From an uncultured Lachnospiraceae bacterium (lineage in GTDB: Bacteria > Bacillota_A > Clostridia > Lachnospirales > Lachnospiraceae): a stretch of 45,410 nt of DNA. The stretch covers positions 1 to 45,410 of the forward strand of contig CANOBT010000027.1 in assembly GCA_947564305.1 (NCBI GenBank), in the 5' to 3' direction. The position numbers and the translations under genes are program-made. A model generated the notes under the pieces. The model did no database searches. It saw only the letters and a program-made list of their open reading frames with translations, and had not been told where the DNA came from. Numbering within the stretch: position 1 is the first letter of the stretch; each line of letters begins with the position of its first letter. Of the stretch, positions 1-8,668 are shown piece after piece.

Positions 1-2
1 TG

Positions 3-1340
3 GGGTATACCCACGTAGAGCTGATGGGGATTGCAGAGCATCCATTTGACGGCTCATGGGGATACCAGGTGACAGGATATTATGCACCTACGTCCAGATA
101 CGGGACTCCGGAGGATTTTGCTTATTTGGTAAATTATCTTCATAAGAATAAAATTGGTGTGATTCTGGATTGGGTTCCGGCTCATTTTCCGCGGGATGCG
201 CATGGACTGGCGGATTTTGACGGGACTCCGACTTTTGAGTATGCAGACCCAAGACGCGGGGAGCACCCTGATTGGGGAACGAAGATTTTCGACCTTAGCA
301 AGACGGAGGTCAAGAACTTCCTGATTGGAAATGCATTATTTTGGATTGAACATTATCATGTAGATGGTCTGCGTGTAGACGCGGTGGCTTCCATGCTTTA
401 TCTGGATTACGGTAAGCAGGATGGACAGTGGGTTCCGAACAAATTCGGCGGCAATGAGAATCTGGAAGCAATCGAATTCTTTAAGCATTTGAATTCTGTT
501 GTATTGGGACGGAATCATGGCGCGGTTATGATTGCAGAGGAATCTACAGCATGGCCGAAGGTGACCGGAATACCGGAGGAAGACGGACTTGGATTCAGTA
601 TCAAATGGAATATGGGCTGGATGCATGACTTTACTGAATATATGAAGCTGGACCCGCTGTTTAGAAAGAACGCACATTATATGATGACGTTTTCTATGGA
701 ATATGCATACAGTGAGAATTACATTCTTGTGCTGTCGCATGACGAAGTGGTGCATTTAAAGTGCTCTATGCTGAACAAGATGCCAGGACTTGGATTTGAT
801 AAATTCGCGAATTTGAAGGTTGCATATGCGTTTATGATGGGACATCCGGGTAAAAAGCTGCTTTTCATGGGCCAGGATTTTGCACAGCTTCGAGAATGGA
901 GCGAGGAGCGCGAGCTTGACTGGTATCTGTTGGCAGAGCAACCCCATCAGCAGATTCAGAACTGGGTACAGGATTTGCTGCATCTGTATCGGAAGAATAA
1001 GGCTTTATATGAGTTGGATACAGAAGAAGAAGGGTTTGACTGGATTAATAAGGATGATATCTTCCGGAGTATTTTCAGTTTCGTAAGACATTCTAAGGAT
1101 AATAAGAAGAACCTGTTGTTTGTATGCAACTTTACCCCAATGGAGCGGGAAGACTATCGGGTTGGTGTGCCGAGAGGCAAGCAGTATAAGCTCATTTTGA
1201 ACAGCGATGATGTGAGATACGGAGGAACCGGTGCAGAACGGCCGTTGATGTACAAGGCTGTGAAAAAAGAGTGCGACGGGCAGAAGTATTCCTTTGCATA
1301 TCCACTGCCGCCGTATGGGGTTGCGGTGTTTGAATTTTAG
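3..1340 (+). CDS. glgB: 1,4-alpha-glucan branching enzyme, C-terminal part (5' end outside window)
   Basis: Glycogen branching enzyme moves alpha-1,4-glucan segments to alpha-1,6 positions in the cytoplasm. The reading frame is open from the first bases, and the codons before the ATG at 24 read GYTHVEL, a conserved GlgB stretch, so that ATG is internal and the gene begins outside the window. The GH13 signatures are present: [11 protein letters not shown] at the start, [10 protein letters not shown] with the nucleophile Asp, IAEESTAWP with the acid/base Glu, and LSHDEVV with the third carboxylate. The C-terminal all-beta domain ends with the typical YGVAVFEF. About 445 residues are visible; the family is usually above 620, so the N-terminal CBM48 region and start of the barrel are missing only because of the window edge. 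Confidence 0.96.
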   Translation, partial: GYTHVELMGIAEHPFDGSWGYQVTGYYAPTSRYGTPEDFAYLVNYLHKNKIGVILDWVPAHFPRDAHGLADFDGTPTFEYADPRRGEHPDWGTKIFDLSKTEVKNFLIGNALFWIEHYHVDGLRVDAVASMLYLDYGKQDGQWVPNKFGGNENLEAIEFFKHLNSVVLGRNHGAVMIAEESTAWPKVTGIPEEDGLGFSIKWNMGWMHDFTEYMKLDPLFRKNAHYMMTFSMEYAYSENYILVLSHDEVVHLKCSMLNKMPGLGFDKFANLKVAYAFMMGHPGKKLLFMGQDFAQLREWSEERELDWYLLAEQPHQQIQNWVQDLLHLYRKNKALYELDTEEEGFDWINKDDIFRSIFSFVRHSKDNKKNLLFVCNFTPMEREDYRVGVPRGKQYKLILNSDDVRYGGTGAERPLMYKAVKKECDGQKYSFAYPLPPYGVAVFEF

Positions 1341-1576
1341 GAAGTGTGCCGTGTGCCTAGGTGATAGGATGATAAAACGTAACATTTCAGACGAGTATGA
1401 TACTATAAGGAAATGAAGAGAAACCGGCGTGGCGTGTGCTGCGTCGGTTGCTTGCATCAGGGGGAAATTGGGAGGGGAGCGTTATACAGAAAGCTTTTTG
1501 ATGACAAAGATTGTATCGGCTTACTTCGCAATTTCAAGATTAGCGGAAGATATATTGTGAAGCGGATGGAGGAGAT

Positions 1577-2809
1577 ATGGACAAAGTTTTTATAACGGAT
1601 TTAACAATAAAAAATGTCAGGCATTTAAAAGATATCAAGATACCTCTCTCTGGTGAGAAGGCAAAGCATTTGATTTTTACAGGGAAAAATGGGAGTGGGA
1701 AGACAAGTGTGTTGGAGGCGATGTCTGATTATTTGCGACTTTGGATAACCGCAGAGAGAATGGCAGAGATATCAGATGAGTTTCGTGTTCCGTATGACTG
1801 CAATACCAAAATAGGGGATGAGAATTTATCCGATAATAGAATCCGATTTAAAATTTATGCAGAACATATTAAAAATTTAGGCAGTATGGAAATTCATTTT
1901 AATTGTCCGGATGATACATTGAGAGAGTGCTTTAAAAATGGTCAGTTTATTCTAGCCTATTATAAGGACGAGAGGTCATTTCAGGTAGATAAGCCTAAGC
2001 ATATAGAGAAAGTTGAGCTAAAAGATAACTATATGATGTCTGACACTCCAAGACAGGAGTTTATTAAATATCTGGCGGACCTTAAATTTACTGAAGCTTT
2101 GGCGCGGAATAATGGAAAATATGAAAAAGCAGATGTAATCATGCAATGGTTTGAAAAATTTCAGAAATTGTTGAGAAGGATATTTGATGATTCGTCTCTG
2201 GAATTGATATTTGATGAAGACCGCTTTTCCTTCTCCATAAAAGAAAAGAATAGAGAAATATTTGACTTTAATACATTGGCAAGTGGTTTTGCCGCGGTGT
2301 TGGAAATCGTTCTGGATGTTATGATGAGAATGGAGAAAAATTCAGGCAGGTTGTTCAACTATGACATGCCGGGAATTGTTTTAATTGACGAGGTGGAGTC
2401 GCATCTGCACCTTGAACTGCAGAAGTCAATACTGGATATATTGACAACCGTATTTCCCAATATTCAATTCATTATGTCCACGCATTCGCCTTTTATACTG
2501 AACAGCCTGCAGGACGCAGTCATTTACGATTTGGAAAAGCACATGATTGTAGAAAATGGATTATCGAATATTCCATACAGCGGGATTGTCGAAGGATACT
2601 TCAAATCCGATGAGATGTCAGATTCATTGAAAGAAAAATTTGAGAGGTATAAAACACTTACTTCGAAGCAGGATTTATCGGACGATGATTTTGGGGAAAT
2701 TGCGGAACTGGAAATGTTTTTAAATGAAATTCCAGATTATCTTGCGTTGGAGATTACGACGGAATACCAGAGGATAAAAATGGAGTTTGAGAGCAGGGAG
2801 GATATTTGA
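1577..2809 (+). CDS. OLD/RecF-like AAA ATPase, PtuA-like (Septu-type defence)
   Basis: A 410-aa ABC/SMC-like ATPase of the OLD/RecF class. Walker A is GKNGSGKT at residues 36-43. Walker B is IVLIDEVESHLHLE with D271/E272, followed by the switch motif STHSPF with H303. The insertion between the two halves is about 200 residues and helical, as in overcoming-lysogenization-defect and PtuA-type proteins; no TOPRIM domain follows. The ATG at 1577 has a GGAGG just upstream with short spacing. The stop overlaps the next gene by one base (TGATG), so the two are translationally coupled. ATPase plus small HNH-like partner is the Septu arrangement, in which the ATPase is thought to gate a nuclease. The ATPase motifs are intact here although the partner is not. 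The Septu link is inference; a general OLD-like ATPase is the alternative. Confidence 0.85.
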   Translation: MDKVFITDLTIKNVRHLKDIKIPLSGEKAKHLIFTGKNGSGKTSVLEAMSDYLRLWITAERMAEISDEFRVPYDCNTKIGDENLSDNRIRFKIYAEHIKNLGSMEIHFNCPDDTLRECFKNGQFILAYYKDERSFQVDKPKHIEKVELKDNYMMSDTPRQEFIKYLADLKFTEALARNNGKYEKADVIMQWFEKFQKLLRRIFDDSSLELIFDEDRFSFSIKEKNREIFDFNTLASGFAAVLEIVLDVMMRMEKNSGRLFNYDMPGIVLIDEVESHLHLELQKSILDILTTVFPNIQFIMSTHSPFILNSLQDAVIYDLEKHMIVENGLSNIPYSGIVEGYFKSDEMSDSLKEKFERYKTLTSKQDLSDDDFGEIAELEMFLNEIPDYLALEITTEYQRIKMEFESREDI

Positions 2810-3315
2810 TGGTAAAGATAGAGCGTACCTTTCCGGCTCCGGCATCTTTAGAAACAGAATCCAAAAAGGTATCAGGGAGTTATTCTGAACCGGACGTAGT
2901 AGAACAGCTTAGAACCGATTTTCACGATAAGTGTTATATCTGTGAAATGAAGGAGTTGCAGGACCCGGAGGAGCTGATTGATTTCAGACTGAAAGGGAAT
3001 ACGATTGAGGTAAAAGCAAAAAGCTGCGAGGATACAAAGTCAGTATTAACAGCGGAGTTGGTTTGGGAAGTATTCAATATAGAAAATACAGGAATGCGTA
3101 TTTTTAAAAGCCATATGAGACTTCAGAAATTGAACCAGGAAATGAATATTCTGTATGATAATCTGGAAGAAATAAAAAAGCGTCCTGATTCCAGGATTGT
3201 TTTGAGAAAACTGAAAGCTTTACTTCGGAGGGAATCGGAGTTTGCGGCGTTTAAAAGAGGATATGTGCGGGAGAATATAGAGAAGTTTCCGCAGCTTATG
3301 CAGTATATTGTCTGA
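2809..3315 (+). CDS. PtuB-like HNH protein with the HNH core deleted (probably catalytically dead)
   Basis: A 168-aa protein directly coupled to the ATPase gene. The ATG at 2809 overlaps the upstream stop and has AGGGAGG 8 bases before it; a TTG three bases earlier is less likely. Residues 41-53 read KCYICEMKELQDP, the CxxC opening of an HNH zinc-finger nuclease of the kind paired with such ATPases. In relatives as I remember them, a His-containing segment (E-H-L-L-P), an Asn-rich WNN segment and a second CxxC follow. None is present: the sequence runs straight from LQDP into the C-terminal helical domain (EELIDF, then FNIENTGMRI, LRKLKALLRRESEFAAFKR). The frame stays open, so this is an in-frame internal deletion of roughly 50-60 residues or a derived nuclease-free form. 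Loss of activity is inferred. Confidence 0.7.
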   Translation: MVKIERTFPAPASLETESKKVSGSYSEPDVVEQLRTDFHDKCYICEMKELQDPEELIDFRLKGNTIEVKAKSCEDTKSVLTAELVWEVFNIENTGMRIFKSHMRLQKLNQEMNILYDNLEEIKKRPDSRIVLRKLKALLRRESEFAAFKRGYVRENIEKFPQLMQYIV

Positions 3316-3327
3316 TGTACAGAAAAT

Positions 3328-3366
3328 ATCCCCGTAAGAATTAACTCGATTCATTCTTACGGGGAT
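3328..3366. terminator. Bidirectional intrinsic terminator between convergent genes
   Basis: A perfect 14-bp stem, ATCCCCGTAAGAAT (3328-3341) with its complement at 3353-3366, has an 11-nt loop. It is followed by GTTTATAATT on the plus strand and by a T-rich ATTTTCT on the minus strand. It lies between the plus-strand ATPase/HNH-like pair and the minus-strand 63-aa gene, so it probably serves both. Confidence 0.85.
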
Positions 3367-3391
3367 GTTTATAATTAGTATAGTTTGTGTT

Positions 3392-3583
3392 TTACTCTTT
3401 TATCTTGTCGATGTCTTTGAGATTTACGCCTATTAGATTGAGTATTGCCTTCAGGGAAAGGTATTCATCCTTTAATTCTGCATATGTTTTTGTTGCTTCC
3501 TCTTCTCGTGCCAATGCCATATATTTTTGGATTTTTTTAAAATCATCAATGGCAGTTTTAGCAAATTCAGCATTATTTGGCAT
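3392..3583 (-). CDS. Small conserved protein, 63 aa, paralogue of the 60-aa protein at 17190
   Basis: Function not recognised. The protein is charged, largely helical and cytoplasmic, with no membrane segment or signal peptide. Its C-terminal half, YLSLKAILNLIGVNLKDIDK then IKE, matches the 60-aa product at 17190-17372 (YIELKIILTASGINLTELDK then IKE), and the N-terminal halves share a DDF/EEF..(I/L)Q.YM pattern. The start has AGGAGGTGAG at the proper distance. A strong promoter with its own near-copy in front of the paralogue lies just upstream. Shared promoter, shared C-terminus and a strong ribosome binding site make this a real gene. It is convergent with the ATPase/HNH-like pair and stands apart from the CotH cluster upstream. 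Confidence 0.85.
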   Translation of the reverse strand: MPNNAEFAKTAIDDFKKIQKYMALAREEEATKTYAELKDEYLSLKAILNLIGVNLKDIDKIKE

Positions 3584-3628
3584 GTGCTCACCTCCTCTGT
3601 TATGACTGCGTTGCTATATGATATTTTT

Positions 3629-3657
3629 ATTATAGCAAAAGAGCATTTTAATGTAAA
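3629..3657 (-). promoter_or_regulatory. Sigma-A-type promoter of the 63-aa gene
   Basis: On the minus strand TTTACA (3652-3657), a 17-nt spacer ending TTGC, and TATAAT (3629-3634). Same hexamers, spacer length and TTGC before the -10 box occur at 17106-17134 in front of the paralogue. The -10 box ends 46 nt before the ATG. Confidence 0.8.
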
Positions 3658-3681
3658 GTTCTGCGTAGTGAAATTCGCGGC

Positions 3682-5715
3682 CTATTGGTTCTCATTGAAA
3701 TCCGGTGGTTTTGGAATATCACCATTACCGCCCGGCGGCATTCCCCTTCCATTTTCCATAAATGCATCCATAGTTTCGTTCATAGAATCGTTTTCATTCT
3801 CTCCGCCGAAGCCGTCTACAGCTCCGTCCATAGGATTATTCATAGTTCCATCTATGGGACCACCCATACCTCCGCCCATGGCATTATTCATATTCCCCAT
3901 ATCGGCAATTTGAATATCACCAGTCTCTATAAACGTGCTTTCATCCTGTGTTTCTGAGGTGGAACCAATGGAACCATCGAGCTGCCCCTGAATGCTTTGG
4001 GCGCGCAGCAGGCAGAATTCTTTTAATGTGTCAATACCTGTTTCAAATTCTTCCGTAGTGCAGAATTTTGTAGGGTCATCCTCCACATAGGGGGAAATCA
4101 TAGCCTTTATGGAATCAATCATTTCTGTAAATTTTCCGCTGTCAAAATAATTGGAAATAAATTCGGCAAAATATTGGTGGTAAAGCCCGGTATACTCTTC
4201 ATTTTCAAATATCCAGGCAATCATGGGCCTGTCTTCGGTACTTCCTCCGGATACGGGAGAGTCGATGGGGTAATTTGCAAGGCTCTTTGCACCGCCTGCG
4301 GATTCAAAACCGCCGAAGGCAAGATTGTAATCCCATGGAATCATTTCCATCTGTCCGTTTTCTTCATACAAATAATAGTTATGGATCATGCCGCCTGTAT
4401 AGCTGTCGAAATTTAAAACAAAATTATGGACCACAAAATAGCGGATGACAGCTTCGACATTAACGGTATCTTCAAGTTCTTCACTGCTGCTTAATTTTTT
4501 GAGTGAGTTGATCAGGCGCTCCTTGTCACTGTCTGAAATATCTGTCTTGGCATTTTCAAAAATATTGGAATAGCTGTCAAATTCATCATCAATGTATTTT
4601 AATAAGACATCGTCGCTTCCCATCTGTCCAGGTCCGCCTTGCTTGCCGCGACCTACGCCGGATGGTGGCTGCTCTTGCGGTATGTTGTCAGACATATCCC
4701 CCGGCTGCTCCTGCTGCATGTTGTCAGGCATATCACCTAGCTGCTCCTGCTGCATTCCGCCAGGCATATCCCCCGGCTGTCCTTGCGGCATACCACCGGA
4801 CATTCCGCCGGGAGCGCCATTTTCAGAAAATCCAGGAGGAGGACTTCCGTCGGTCATCTGTCCGCCGCCTTGTTGGGGCGGTATCTGGCTGTTTTCACCC
4901 TCAGGAATATTTTGAATCTCGGAAAAGGCATCTGTTTCAGACGTTTCCATTTGTTCGTTGGAACTTTCTGTTTCCGTATTTTCAGCACCTTCTTTTTGAG
5001 TATCTAAGGTTTCGGATTCTGAATCTTCGTCACTGTTTCCGAATCCTTCCCAGCCCTCCATCTCAAAGTCTTTTCCATTTCCGCGGCCGCCGCCCATATC
5101 CATGCTGTCGGGCTTATAAAGCTCACCATAGCCATTTCCATAATTACGTTGCAGGAAAGATTCTTCTATGCCCTCTACAGCCAGATACAATCCCCAGGTC
5201 TCATTATTTACAGAGATATTGACATAACTGCACAGGGGAGAGGCAACGCCCATCTCTGCCATCATCTGATAAGTAAGATAATCCTTCATATAAGTATTAT
5301 CTTGGATTATATTGTTCAGGCACAGTTTATCAAGACCATGGTAGGTGTTGCTGCTGTCATAATGGTCAAATTCAATCTTAAAGCTGTAACGGTCATTTCC
5401 ATACGATTCTACCTGAGTGAGCGACGTGTTTCCTTTGGCGCGTATCGCCACATTTTTATAAGCCTCCCCGTCAATGACTACGGTACAGTCGGAATATCCT
5501 TCGTTTTTACATGTACTGAGAAAACTGTCCCAGTCATCCATTACGATATCAATGGTATGTACATAGGAGGTATCGAACAAACGATTTTCATATCCGGGCG
5601 CAGCGGATGCTTTCTGGATACCGAAGCTTTCCGCCTTCATGAACAGGACGGTAATGAGGAGAGTGAAAACGAGGACAACACAGCAGATTTTATCAATATG
5701 CTTATTGGTTGACAT
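3682..5715 (-). CDS. CotH kinase family protein, secreted
   Basis: A 677-aa protein with an N-terminal signal peptide (hydrophobic VLVFTLLITVLFM, then AS-A-AP). The CotH protein kinase-like fold is visible: VVIDGEAYKNVAIRAKGNTS, SFKIEFDHYD, KLCLNNIIQDNTYMKDYLTY, the hinge GLYLAVEGIEESFLQR, and the metal-binding MIPWDYNLAFGG. CotH in Bacillus phosphorylates spore coat proteins; vegetative clostridial homologues are less well known. A low-complexity insertion of about 150 residues (roughly 210-365) splits the domain, with an acidic Glu/Ser/Thr part, a Gly/Pro/Met/Gln part and three 12-residue repeats of the type Q-P-G-D-M-P-x-N-M-Q-Q-E. A second Met/Gly/Asn-rich tail closes the protein. The ATG at 5715 has AAGGGGGC upstream. 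It lies 12 nt downstream of the DUF4956 gene, in the same operon. Confidence 0.92.
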   Translation of the reverse strand: MSTNKHIDKICCVVLVFTLLITVLFMKAESFGIQKASAAPGYENRLFDTSYVHTIDIVMDDWDSFLSTCKNEGYSDCTVVIDGEAYKNVAIRAKGNTSLTQVESYGNDRYSFKIEFDHYDSSNTYHGLDKLCLNNIIQDNTYMKDYLTYQMMAEMGVASPLCSYVNISVNNETWGLYLAVEGIEESFLQRNYGNGYGELYKPDSMDMGGGRGNGKDFEMEGWEGFGNSDEDSESETLDTQKEGAENTETESSNEQMETSETDAFSEIQNIPEGENSQIPPQQGGGQMTDGSPPPGFSENGAPGGMSGGMPQGQPGDMPGGMQQEQLGDMPDNMQQEQPGDMSDNIPQEQPPSGVGRGKQGGPGQMGSDDVLLKYIDDEFDSYSNIFENAKTDISDSDKERLINSLKKLSSSEELEDTVNVEAVIRYFVVHNFVLNFDSYTGGMIHNYYLYEENGQMEMIPWDYNLAFGGFESAGGAKSLANYPIDSPVSGGSTEDRPMIAWIFENEEYTGLYHQYFAEFISNYFDSGKFTEMIDSIKAMISPYVEDDPTKFCTTEEFETGIDTLKEFCLLRAQSIQGQLDGSIGSTSETQDESTFIETGDIQIADMGNMNNAMGGGMGGPIDGTMNNPMDGAVDGFGGENENDSMNETMDAFMENGRGMPPGGNGDIPKPPDFNENQ

Positions 5716-5727
5716 AAAAAGCCCCCT

Positions 5728-6399
5728 TTATCCCATATAATTGCCGTTATAGCTGACCAGGACCGCACTGTTGACACCCCGCATGTCAGCAAGAGCGTTG
5801 ATAAAATCTGTATCGTCATTTTTTAAGCGGATTTCAAGATTCAGTTCAATGGAGCCTTTTTGTGCAGTCTTGCTTTTTACGACACATTTCTGGACCTGTG
5901 ACTTCAGAAATTCCCGCGCTTTTTTCTCACAGGCAGAATCCATGCAGGAAATGACCACGATATATGGGTTACAGTGCGGCTTCCTGTTGGCCAATACAAG
6001 CAGGACAATTCCGATGACAAGGCTGCCGATGACTGCAAGCGGAATGATACCGGCTGCAAGTACGATTCCCACTGCGATAGACCAGAACAGGAATGCGATT
6101 TCAAGCGGCTCTTTGATTGCGGTACGGAAGCGGACGATAGATAAAGCACCGACCATACCAAGGGAAAGTACGACATTGGATGTCACTGCAAGAATCACAA
6201 CAGTCGTAATCATAGTCAGGGCAACAAGAGTGGTGCCGAAACTGGAAGAATACATGACACTCTGGCAGGTCCGCTTGTAAACAAGAAAGATGAACATGCC
6301 GATTCCAAAAGCCAGTGTCAGTGCCAGTGCCATATCAAGGATGCTGACACCTGCGATATTTTCGAGAAAACTTGATTTAAAAATGTCATTGAACGTCAT
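5728..6399 (-). CDS. DUF4956 domain membrane protein
   Basis: A 223-aa protein with four hydrophobic segments in the first 140 residues (LDMALALTLAFGIGMFIFLV, LVALTMITTVVILAV, IALVFWS-like, VLAAGIIPLAVIGSLVIGIV) and a cytoplasmic alpha/beta tail of about 85 residues. The central GALSIVRFRTAIKEPLEIAF motif is diagnostic of DUF4956 (MgtC-like). This family is regularly encoded beside VTC-domain and CotH proteins, as here. Its biochemical role is unknown; a part in transport or polyphosphate-linked envelope chemistry is a guess from context. The start has AAGGAG 9 nt upstream. The gene is between the VTC gene (99-nt gap) and the CotH gene (12-nt gap). Confidence 0.9.
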   Translation of the reverse strand: MTFNDIFKSSFLENIAGVSILDMALALTLAFGIGMFIFLVYKRTCQSVMYSSSFGTTLVALTMITTVVILAVTSNVVLSLGMVGALSIVRFRTAIKEPLEIAFLFWSIAVGIVLAAGIIPLAVIGSLVIGIVLLVLANRKPHCNPYIVVISCMDSACEKKAREFLKSQVQKCVVKSKTAQKGSIELNLEIRLKNDDTDFINALADMRGVNSAVLVSYNGNYMG

Positions 6400-6497
6400 A
6401 GTGATTGTCTCCTTTATTTTTCTTTTACTGTAATCAATAGTTTTGCAGTGCTTCTATTAATATGCTTTATAAATCCTGTTATAAAATCATTGCATCT

Positions 6498-7169
6498 TCA
6501 TCCATAAATTCTGCATGCCGCATATTTTGAAAAAGCTCCTGCTCTGCAGTTGTCGAGCTGTACGGCATCGCGGATGATATCCGGCAAAAATTCATCCCAC
6601 TTTACTTCCAGGATGATGGGGGCATCTCCTGCGGGGACAGTGGATGTGGAACGGTTTAAAAAGTCTGTGCACTGCATCCCGGTCCGAATATCGGAATCCA
6701 GGGTGATGCGTACATTTCCGGGGGCAAAGACGAAGGGCTCCCTTATGTAATCCACAATGGTTTTAGGACGGAGTCCCTGGGACATTATTTTGGCATACAA
6801 TTCTGCAATCAATGGTGATTTGTTTTTTATCATCCATTCAAAGTTTCCGTCAACGATAGCTTGTGCCTGCAATTCGGACAGTCTGGCACTGCGCTTTAAA
6901 CACAGTCCATTTACTTTGCTCTTTTTCTCTAACCGGATGAAGGTGGTGTCATCATTATAGTACCGCAGGCGAAATTTTTCACGGATATTGACGCCGTCGA
7001 TTTTTTCGCGCAGTATCCGGTCCGTATTATCATCAAAATAAAGGCTGCGGATTTTATATTTCCCATCTATCGTATGAGAGTCTTTTTTTGCGACTACCGA
7101 AAGCCGCTGCCGGAGAACCAGAACATCTGCATAGCTGATCTCATGTTTCCACTCGTGCCGGTACTTCAC
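6498..7169 (-). CDS. VTC domain protein (polyphosphate polymerase-like)
   Basis: VTC domains in yeast polymerise polyphosphate from ATP inside a basic tunnel. This protein has the charged beta-barrel pattern of the family: YRHEWKHEI at the start, YKIRSLYFDD, REKFRLRYYN, IRLEKKSKVNGLCLKRSARL, then ILEVKWDEFLPDII near the C-terminus. The longest frame begins with an ATG at 7187, but GAGGAG lies inside it, 8 nt before a GTG at 7169. The GTG start gives 223 residues and the family-typical MKYRHEWK beginning, so I prefer it. No membrane segment is seen, so it probably works with the adjacent DUF4956 membrane protein. Activity is inferred from family only. Confidence 0.88.
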   Translation of the reverse strand: MKYRHEWKHEISYADVLVLRQRLSVVAKKDSHTIDGKYKIRSLYFDDNTDRILREKIDGVNIREKFRLRYYNDDTTFIRLEKKSKVNGLCLKRSARLSELQAQAIVDGNFEWMIKNKSPLIAELYAKIMSQGLRPKTIVDYIREPFVFAPGNVRITLDSDIRTGMQCTDFLNRSTSTVPAGDAPIILEVKWDEFLPDIIRDAVQLDNCRAGAFSKYAACRIYG

Positions 7170-7339
7170 TGTTATCACTCCTCGCATAAAATTTTTATTA
7201 GCAGGTAAACTGCAGTTCTATATGTACAGGATGCTGTATAGGCAGTTTGGGGTTGATGAAAGAACAAAAAACCTCCTGTACATTAACAGCGCCAATTGTA
7301 CAAGAGGAAGATTGAAATTTTATTGAAGTTTTTTTAATA
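7170..7339 (-). promoter_or_regulatory. Intergenic control region with three TGTACA palindromes
   Basis: This 170-bp gap separates the kinase gene from the VTC-DUF4956-CotH genes it precedes. TGTACA occurs at 7223-7228, 7277-7282 and 7297-7302. The first two are arms of a longer inverted repeat, TGTACAGGA (7223-7231) and TCCTGTACA (7274-7282). They may be operator half sites or an RNA hairpin. I could not identify a convincing -35/-10 pair. Confidence 0.4.
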
Positions 7340-8668
7340 TTATTTCTGCAATGCAATCCGCACAATAAACGTGACTTTCCCATTACTGCATTGCACTTCG
7401 ATTTTTCCGTGATGTGCGGATACGATTGCTTTCGCAATGGCCAGACCCAGACCATAATGCTGCTCATCGCCATTTCTGGCAGTGTCCATGCGGTAGAACC
7501 TTTCAAAAATTTGTTCTCTCAGCGCTTCGGGAATTTCCTCTCCGTCATTAGTAACAGACAGGACCGCGTGGTTTTTTACATTTTTTAATGTCAGTACGAT
7601 TTCACCGCCGGACCGGCAGTGACGGACTGCATTGTCAAGAAGAATGGACGTAAGCTGCTTTAGCTGTACGCTATTGCCGTTTACATATATTTGATTGGTA
7701 ACCTCCCAGTTCAGAGTCAGACCATTTTCAAAAATAACGCTTTCAAAGGGCAGCGCTTCTCCGCTCACGAGACGGCTGAAATCTATAGATTCCATCTGTG
7801 GAGTTATGTCCTCTGTGCGGGCCAGCTCTAACAATTGTCCCACCAGTATTCCCATCCGTTCATTTTCATATTGAATATTTGCCAGCCACTGATTTTGGCC
7901 GATTTCTCTGGAGAGAAGTTCCGCATTGGTGCTGACGACGGAGACGGGAGTTTTCAGTTCATGCCCGGCATCGGAAATAAATTGCTTTTGTTTTTGATAA
8001 CTTTCTTCTACAGGCTTCACGATTTTTCTGGCAAGATAGACCGCAAGAAAGAACAAGGCGAGGATTGCAACGGCGCCGAAAATCAGTGTATACCGGAAGA
8101 GGGTTGTCATGCTTTCCTGCATGATGGTATTATCCATAAAAGCAATGAGAATATAGCCGCCTTTGTCCGCCATATGGTAAATAAGGCTGCTTTTTATTCC
8201 ATCTGTTTTTCCGTTGTTCATTACCTCGTAGGCGAGTTCTTCCAGTTCTTCATCTTCATAAACCGCACTTGGACTGTTGTTGACTGTAAGAATAGTCCCG
8301 TCCTTTGAAACGGCGACGGAGTAAAAGGTGGATAACTGGAAGGCAGGAGTATTTTCAAAATGAGGCGCCCCAGGGTCTGGTTTGGGAATGTTGTCAGGGA
8401 ATGCGGGATTGAGGAGTGGTTCTGGCATGCTGTCGTCTAAAAGCTGCTGCGGGAGCGTATTCTTCGCGTCTGGTCCTGCCATACGGTCATCCAAATCTGA
8501 TTCTAACAGATACATCTGCGCATGTTCCGCCAGCATTTTTCGGTTCCTGTTTGAGACTTCATAGTAACTGGAGCCATAAATGACTACGAGAGTACCGACC
8601 CAAATGAATACGAGCACAGACATGATAGCTGCGACAATTTTCCAACGTGTTTTTCTAAACATCTTCAC
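7340..8668 (-). CDS. Sensor histidine kinase
   Basis: A 442-aa membrane kinase. Transmembrane segments are at about residues 9-32 (IVAAIMSVLVFIWVGTLVVI) and about 190-214 (YTLIFGAVAILALFFLAVYL), enclosing an extracellular sensor domain of about 155 residues. HisKA contains the phosphoacceptor in FISDAGHELKTPVSVV. HATPase_c motifs are LLDNAVRHC (N box), VTNDGEEIP (G1), ERFYRMDTARNG (F box) and YGLGLAIAKAIVSAHHGKIE (G2). The ATG at 8668 overlaps the regulator's 3' end by 14 bp and has GAGGTG upstream. Its position directly before the VTC-DUF4956-CotH genes on the same strand suggests control of, or co-expression with, that cluster. The signal is unknown. Confidence 0.95.
   Translation of the reverse strand: MKMFRKTRWKIVAAIMSVLVFIWVGTLVVIYGSSYYEVSNRNRKMLAEHAQMYLLESDLDDRMAGPDAKNTLPQQLLDDSMPEPLLNPAFPDNIPKPDPGAPHFENTPAFQLSTFYSVAVSKDGTILTVNNSPSAVYEDEELEELAYEVMNNGKTDGIKSSLIYHMADKGGYILIAFMDNTIMQESMTTLFRYTLIFGAVAILALFFLAVYLARKIVKPVEESYQKQKQFISDAGHELKTPVSVVSTNAELLSREIGQNQWLANIQYENERMGILVGQLLELARTEDITPQMESIDFSRLVSGEALPFESVIFENGLTLNWEVTNQIYVNGNSVQLKQLTSILLDNAVRHCRSGGEIVLTLKNVKNHAVLSVTNDGEEIPEALREQIFERFYRMDTARNGDEQHYGLGLAIAKAIVSAHHGKIEVQCSNGKVTFIVRIALQK

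Noticed and set aside
1418..1458. Stretch TGTGCTGC..GGTTGC resembling the hairpin-repeat tail
   Set aside because: Only short words match; neither the stem nor the spacing to a start codon is kept.
1341..1576. Search for a retron or small RNA before the ATPase gene
   Set aside because: No reverse transcriptase gene and no convincing long inverted repeats are present.
1413..1595. 60-aa frame between glgB and the OLD-like ATPase gene
   Set aside because: The AAGG before its ATG is too close to serve as a good ribosome binding site, the composition is not protein-like, and it runs into the ATPase start.
4592..5222. Long plus-strand frames opposite the CotH gene
   Set aside because: They are Cys/Pro/Gly or Ala/Arg-rich translations of the low-complexity coding repeats on the other strand and have no start signals.
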